Shown here piece by piece: positions 5,960-7,867 of a stretch of DNA of 7,867 bases. The notes under the pieces are model-generated. The model was given only the letters and a program-made list of their open reading frames with translations. It made no database searches and was not told the origin of the DNA. Each line of letters starts with the position of its first letter. The stretch's first letter is position 1. Source of the DNA: 2-01-FULL-39-28 sp964436165 (GTDB lineage Bacteria > Patescibacteriota > Minisyncoccia > 2-02-FULL-40-12 > GWA2-44-9); assembly GCA_964436165.1 (NCBI GenBank), contig CAYTBY010000036.1, forward strand, positions 1-7,867, given 5' to 3'. Position numbers and translations under genes: made by a program.

Positions 5960-5988
5960 ATACTAGCGTTATCTACGTATAAAATCAA
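5960..5988 (-). promoter_or_regulatory. Sigma70-type promoter of the small membrane protein and lipoprotein genes
   Basis: On the minus strand TTGATT (5983-5988), a 17-base spacer and TAGTAT (5960-5965) lie about 35 bases before the chosen ATG. The -35 box and spacing are identical to those of the promoter at 5207-5235, which suggests shared regulation of the cassette. Confidence 0.55.
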
Positions 5989-5990
5989 AT

Positions 5991-6013
5991 AATCCTTCGA
6001 TGTACTCAGGATT
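5991..6013. repeat. TCGA..CTCA palindrome
   Basis: AATCCT (5991-5996) and AGGATT (6008-6013) flank TCGATGTACTC. It is a member of the palindrome family also seen at 4656-4674 and 6379-6402, and lies between a terminator and a promoter. Confidence 0.6.
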
Positions 6014-6015
6014 TC

Positions 6016-6053
6016 GAAAACCAAAACCGCACAAATGTGCGGTTTTGGTTTTC
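6016..6053. terminator. Strong bidirectional terminator between the 16S region and the small-protein cassette
   Basis: A perfect 17-bp stem (GAAAACCAAAACCGCAC / GTGCGGTTTTGGTTTTC) has a 4-base loop, with A-rich left and T-rich right arms on either strand. For minus-strand transcription coming from the 16S gene it is the first terminator-like structure seen. Confidence 0.8.
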
Positions 6054-6057
6054 TCAA

Positions 6058-6139
6058 CTTTATATAGCTAACTCTCCTTCGCCAAGGCTTCGGAGGGCAC
6101 AGCCAGTTTTTAATACATTCCCCGCTTTATATAGCTAAC
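6058..6139. repeat. Pair of 15-bp direct repeats
   Basis: CTTTATATAGCTAAC occurs exactly at 6058-6072 and again at 6125-6139. The pair brackets a hairpin (6074-6095) and a short unique stretch, as target-site duplications or slippage products would. Confidence 0.6.
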
Positions 6140-6331
6140 CAGATAATTCCTTTTTGGTACGATTTCTGACCTAGCACCATTGGTCTCCGATTTATCTGTC
6201 GGACCCAGAAAGAGTATTAAACTCATATCGACTTCATTTTTTGAGGCTCTCGCCTCTGAAGGATAGAGGTTGGACGTGAAAAAGTAGAAATACTTCTTCC
6301 CATCTTTCGCCTCCCACTTCGATCCTTTCGT

Positions 6332-6354
6332 GCAAATCTGCTCCGCAGATTTGT
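6332..6354. repeat. Palindrome AAATCTGC-type
   Basis: GCAAATCTGC (6332-6341) and GCAGATTTGT (6345-6354) are separated by TCC. It is similar in plan to 6402-6420 (AAATTTGC, 3 bases, GCAAATTT), which suggests one family. Confidence 0.55.
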
Positions 6355-6378
6355 CCCGAGCGAGAGTCGAGGGACACA

Positions 6379-6420
6379 TATCCTTCGACTTCGCTCAGGA
6401 TAAATTTGCGAAGCAAATTT
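6379..6420. repeat. Two adjoining palindromes right after the 16S 3' end
   Basis: TATCCT..AGGATA (6379-6402) encloses TCGACTTCGCTC, the best-known form of the TCGA palindrome. It abuts AAATTTGC GAA GCAAATTT (6402-6420), a perfect 8-bp stem only a few bases beyond the mature 16S end. The latter could serve in 3' processing. Confidence 0.6.
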
Positions 6421-6422
6421 AG

Positions 6423-6552
6423 AAAGGAGGTGATCCAAGACCAGCTTCCGCTAGCCTTGCCTTGTTACGACTTATTTCCTGTTACCGATCCTACCGTGTC
6501 CCCACTGTAAAATGGATCTTCAGGTATTACCGGCTCCCTTAAATTGACGGGC
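6423..6552 (-). rRNA. rrs: 16S ribosomal RNA, 3' exon (helix 44 and helix 45, anti-Shine-Dalgarno)
   Basis: On the minus strand this starts at GCCCGTC (E. coli about 1401-1407) and ends in GGATCACCTCCTTT with an intact anti-Shine-Dalgarno CCTCC. AAGTCGTAACAAGG (the 1492 region, with both decoding adenines) is present. Helix 44 folds well: CCGGU and UACC pair with GGUA and AUCGG around tandem A-G oppositions. Helix 45 is a nine-pair stem with the normal GGAA loop. The base after AACAAGG is C instead of the usual U. So this part looks functional though divergent. The 3' boundary is set by comparison with E. coli. Confidence 0.93.
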
Positions 6553-6640
6553 AATTATCTTCTGGGAATACAGAATTGATGTTCCCAAGCCGACGCCCCT
6601 TATGAGTTATATGGGTCGGCTCCCCGACTGAAACGTCGGG

Positions 6641-6669
6641 GTCGTACCTGCGGATTTCCCGCATACGAC
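6641..6669 (-). ncRNA. Hairpin resembling group II intron domain V
   Basis: On the intron strand GUCGUAU pairs with GUACGAC (seven pairs including a U-G at the top). A two-base AG bulge on the 3' side follows, then GCGG/CCGC capped by a GAAA-type loop. Size, bulge position, U-G pair and loop match the 34-base domain V of group II introns. The catalytic AGC triad position, however, reads CGU and the lower helix is short. It could be a chance likeness in a group I intron. Confidence 0.4.
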
Positions 6670-6675
6670 GAGCTC

Positions 6676-7104
6676 CTAATGCATTCGGGCTTTAATCTTG
6701 CAGAGATTCCTAAGCCCTTTTAGAGTATAGTGCTCCTTTCTTCTAAATCTCTTCATTAAGTCACAAAATATTTTGAAATCATTCACCTTGGACTTAAATT
6801 TGAGCTTATTTTTCTTAAAGAAAGGGATAATGATATTTTCTAAGTCGCCCCAGTTAAAGACTTCGTATCTATAACATTGCTGATGATTTGGACGAACATC
6901 ACGTTGAAAATATACACTGCCACAACCAAAAAACTCTTTTAGCTGATAAAGAATATCTTTATCTTTTTCTATCAACTTAATATAGAATCTTGGTTCGACT
7001 AATACTCTTCTTTTTCTAGTGGTAAACTGGTCAGGATTTTTGATGTAGGCGGTAAAACTACCCTCACCATCTGCCAATCCGACCACATATTCTGGTTTTA
7101 ACAT
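6676..7104 (-). CDS. LAGLIDADG homing endonuclease, single-motif type
   Basis: From the ATG at 7104 the protein has 142 residues (MLKPEYVVGLADGEGSF...). VVGLADGEG (7-15) is the LAGLIDADG motif, with E14 at the metal-binding acidic position. One motif per chain means it should act as a homodimer, like I-CreI (163 residues). Family features follow: basic beta strands (FTTRKRRVLVEPRFYIK), GCGSVYFQRDVRPNHQQCYRYEV, IIPFFKKNKLKFKSK, and a closing RRKEHYTLKGLRNLCKIKARM helix. It would cut intron-less 16S genes near the decoding site and so spread the intron, and may also help splicing. The frame is open to an ATG at 7176, but those 24 residues are encoded by an inverted pair of TCGA palindromes and are not family-like, so the inner ATG is preferred. 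No close Shine-Dalgarno site is seen. Confidence 0.9.
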   Translation of the reverse strand: MLKPEYVVGLADGEGSFTAYIKNPDQFTTRKRRVLVEPRFYIKLIEKDKDILYQLKEFFGCGSVYFQRDVRPNHQQCYRYEVFNWGDLENIIIPFFKKNKLKFKSKVNDFKIFCDLMKRFRRKEHYTLKGLRNLCKIKARMH

Positions 7105-7138
7105 TTGTTTAGGAGTGAATCCTTCCCCTTTCGTTGGA

Positions 7139-7170
7139 TTCGATAGGCTCACCACGGTGGGTTTATCGAA
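7139..7170. repeat. Inverted pair of TCGA elements at the 5' edge of the endonuclease frame
   Basis: TTCGATAGGCTCACC (7139-7153) and GGTGGGTTTATCGAA (7156-7170) can form a 12-of-15 stem with a 2-base centre. Each arm alone resembles the short palindromic element in the methyltransferase gene (GGTTCGACAAGCTCACC). It lies in the intron just upstream of the likely start codon. Confidence 0.6.
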
Positions 7171-7405
7171 CCGCATGCTAGGGGTACTATAATTCAGCTG
7201 ACTTCTGACGCGGCGTCAATTCCATTATGCCATTTATTATTAACGTTTTAAAGTTGATAACTTACGTCAGATCTCCCTAGGTCAGTTAACATTCTTTTCC
7301 AAACATCCTAATTAGCTTTTCAGTGATCTTCCTCATCCTCACTACCCAACAATGAGTCGATCAGCTATTTTTTATTAGGCTGTTTTTTGCCGCCAGATCC
7401 TTCAC

Positions 7406-7463
7406 TAATTATCTCACGATAATTAACTATCTTTTGGCTACGCTCTTAATAGCCTATTAAGAG
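7406..7463 (-). ncRNA. Structured 5' part of the 16S intron
   Basis: Two near-perfect hairpins stand close together: CTCTTAATA/TATTAAGAG (7443-7463, 9 bp, 3-base loop) and TAATTATC/GATAATTA (7406-7425, 8 bp). The second has a GUGA loop on the intron strand, a GNRA tetraloop of the sort used for tertiary docking in self-splicing introns. Further stems flank them, for example AGCGG/CCGCT nearer the 5' exon and UCUGACG/CGUCAGA at about 7206-7272. Confidence 0.55.
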
Positions 7464-7511
7464 GAGCGGACTTTAACCGCTTAGAAAATTAACCTGCTAG
7501 GCGCTTTTATT

Positions 7512-7867
7512 GTGAGTCCAAAATTCGAGAACGTATTCACCGCTGCGTTCTGATCAGCGATTACTAGCAATTCCAGCTTCATGGAGGCAAGTTGCAGCCT
7601 CCAATCCGAACTGAGGGTGCTTTTGATGGGATTAGCTCCGCCTCGCGGCTTGGCAACCCATTGTGACACCCATTGTATCATGTGTGTAGCCCAGGACATC
7701 AGAGGGCCACGCTGACTTGACGTCATCCCCACCTTCCTCCTTCTTACGAAGGCAGTCTCGTCTGACACGTATAACAGACAACGGGGGTTGCGCTCGTTAA
7801 TCCACTTAAGGAAACCATTCAAATGACGAGCTGACGACCGTATTCTTCCACTATTCCTAATGGTACG
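7512..7867 (-). rRNA. rrs: 16S ribosomal RNA, 5' exon (partial; 3' major domain, runs off the window)
   Basis: Landmarks on the minus strand, from the window edge, are GTCGTCAGCTCGT, AACGAGCGCAACCC, GGAGGAAGGTGGGGATGACG (within 7714-7740), GGGCTACACAC..ATACAATGG, CTAGTAATCGC and GGTGAATACGTTC. These fix it as E. coli about 1040-1399. Several normally near-invariant stretches differ. CATGGCTGTCGTC reads GAATACGGTCGTC. GGG-TTAAGT-CCC reads TCC-TTAAGT-GGA with pairing kept. TTGTACACAC next to the intron reads TTGGACTCAC. The gene is transcribed toward lower coordinates and its start lies outside the window. Confidence 0.93.

Larger units (their letters stand above)
6054..6422. other. Gene-free spacer downstream of 16S, rich in palindromes
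   Basis: I see no convincing gene and no tRNA or 23S start here. Short open frames exist but have low-complexity translations that run through palindromes. Hairpins noted: 6074-6095 (CTCC/GGAG with CCTTCG repeats), 6243-6256 (GAGGC/GCCTC), 6332-6354, 6354-6373 (TCGACTCTCGCTC variant), 6379-6402 and 6402-6420. On the 16S strand there is also GGTCCGA..TCGG.GACC at about 6178-6204. The region is presumably the transcribed trailer of the 16S RNA, carrying processing hairpins and small mobile palindromes. Confidence 0.6.
6553..7511 (-). mobile_element. Intron in the 16S gene encoding a LAGLIDADG homing endonuclease
   Basis: About 960 bases interrupt the 16S gene between the strand aligned to E. 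coli 1392-1399 and GCCCGTC (1401-1407). The insertion has non-coding, hairpin-rich ends (6553-6675 and 7105-7511) and a central endonuclease gene on the same strand, the plan of a self-splicing intron. Structures include stems at 6563-6587, 6588-6621, 6622-6641, 6641-6669, 7406-7425 and 7443-7463. The exact splice sites are uncertain by a few bases, because neither border shows the simple U-to-G group I pattern or a clear GUGYG group II start. Introns with LAGLIDADG genes are known in 16S genes of Patescibacteria and giant sulfur bacteria. Its class is unresolved (see findings). Confidence 0.88.

Noticed and set aside
6379..6420. CRISPR-like repeats near the 16S end
   Set aside because: The palindromes differ in sequence and spacing, with no regular repeat-spacer order and no cas gene.
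6054..6422. tRNA gene in the 16S downstream spacer
   Set aside because: I looked for a TTCGA-type T loop paired with acceptor and anticodon stems. The TTCGA matches belong to palindromes, and no cloverleaf forms.
6110..6438. Three overlapping minus-strand frames (60-89 codons) in the 16S trailer
   Set aside because: They run through palindromes, overlap one another in different frames, lack ribosome binding sites and have no protein-like motif. One even enters the 16S 3' end.
7404..7427. EBS1-like GUGAG complementary to the exon CUCAC, as evidence for group II pairing
   Set aside because: The GUGA bases form the tetraloop of an 8-bp hairpin, so only a 5-bp match remains, which chance could supply.
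7481..7822. Open frame of 113 codons on the minus strand
   Set aside because: It lies over conserved 16S rRNA sequence, and the translation is a by-product of the rRNA gene.
6423..7867. 16S pseudogene
   Set aside because: Divergence is high, but helices 44 and 45, the anti-Shine-Dalgarno tail and the UCC/GGA pairing are kept, which points to a working rRNA. The changed 1393-1400 bases remain unexplained.

Overview
The window looks like part of a genome from a Candidate Phyla Radiation (Patescibacteria) bacterium. This is inferred from several things seen together: compact genes that mostly lack Shine-Dalgarno sites, overlapping starts and stops, many small TCGA..CTCA-type palindromes, a small MATKDDI-repeat coiled-coil protein, and a strongly divergent 16S rRNA gene interrupted by an intron that encodes a LAGLIDADG homing endonuclease. 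I cannot place it more finely without a search.

Layout. Positions 1-1054 (minus strand) hold rnhB (RNase HII), a 98-residue coiled-coil protein and the first codons of a glyceraldehyde-3-phosphate dehydrogenase gene, packed end to end and probably co-transcribed. A small protein with two CxxC motifs (1149-1436, plus) diverges from rnhB and ends in a hairpin terminator. Positions 1474-3797 (minus) hold a SpoU/TrmH-type RNA methyltransferase whose stop codon overlaps the start of a 581-residue multi-pass membrane protein resembling GT-C glycosyltransferases. Divergent from these, 3822-4613 (plus) encodes a membrane-anchored SIMPL (DUF541) protein that ends in a bidirectional terminator.

Positions 4686-5924 (minus) form a cassette of three small exported or membrane proteins of unknown function: one with a signal peptide, one lipoprotein, and one with a single membrane segment plus a coiled coil. 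Unlike their neighbours, these genes have clear Shine-Dalgarno sites and recognisable TTGATT-17-TATATT/TAGTAT promoters. The cassette is isolated by a 17-bp-stem terminator at 6016-6053.

Positions 6054-6422 form a gene-free spacer full of palindromes. From 6423 to the window edge lies the 3' part of a 16S rRNA gene on the minus strand (3' minor domain and part of the 3' major domain). It is split by an insertion of about 960 bases exactly in the decoding-centre strand (E. coli about 1400). The insertion carries a single-motif LAGLIDADG endonuclease and many RNA hairpins, one of which resembles group II intron domain V. No 23S, 5S or tRNA gene follows the 16S before the terminator, so the 16S appears unlinked from the 23S, unless there is an assembly join.

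The most interesting signals are the 16S intron of unsettled class, the unusual exon sequence at its borders, compensatory changes in normally near-invariant 16S helices, and palindromic elements that have entered coding regions in frame (rnhB, the methyltransferase and the endonuclease).
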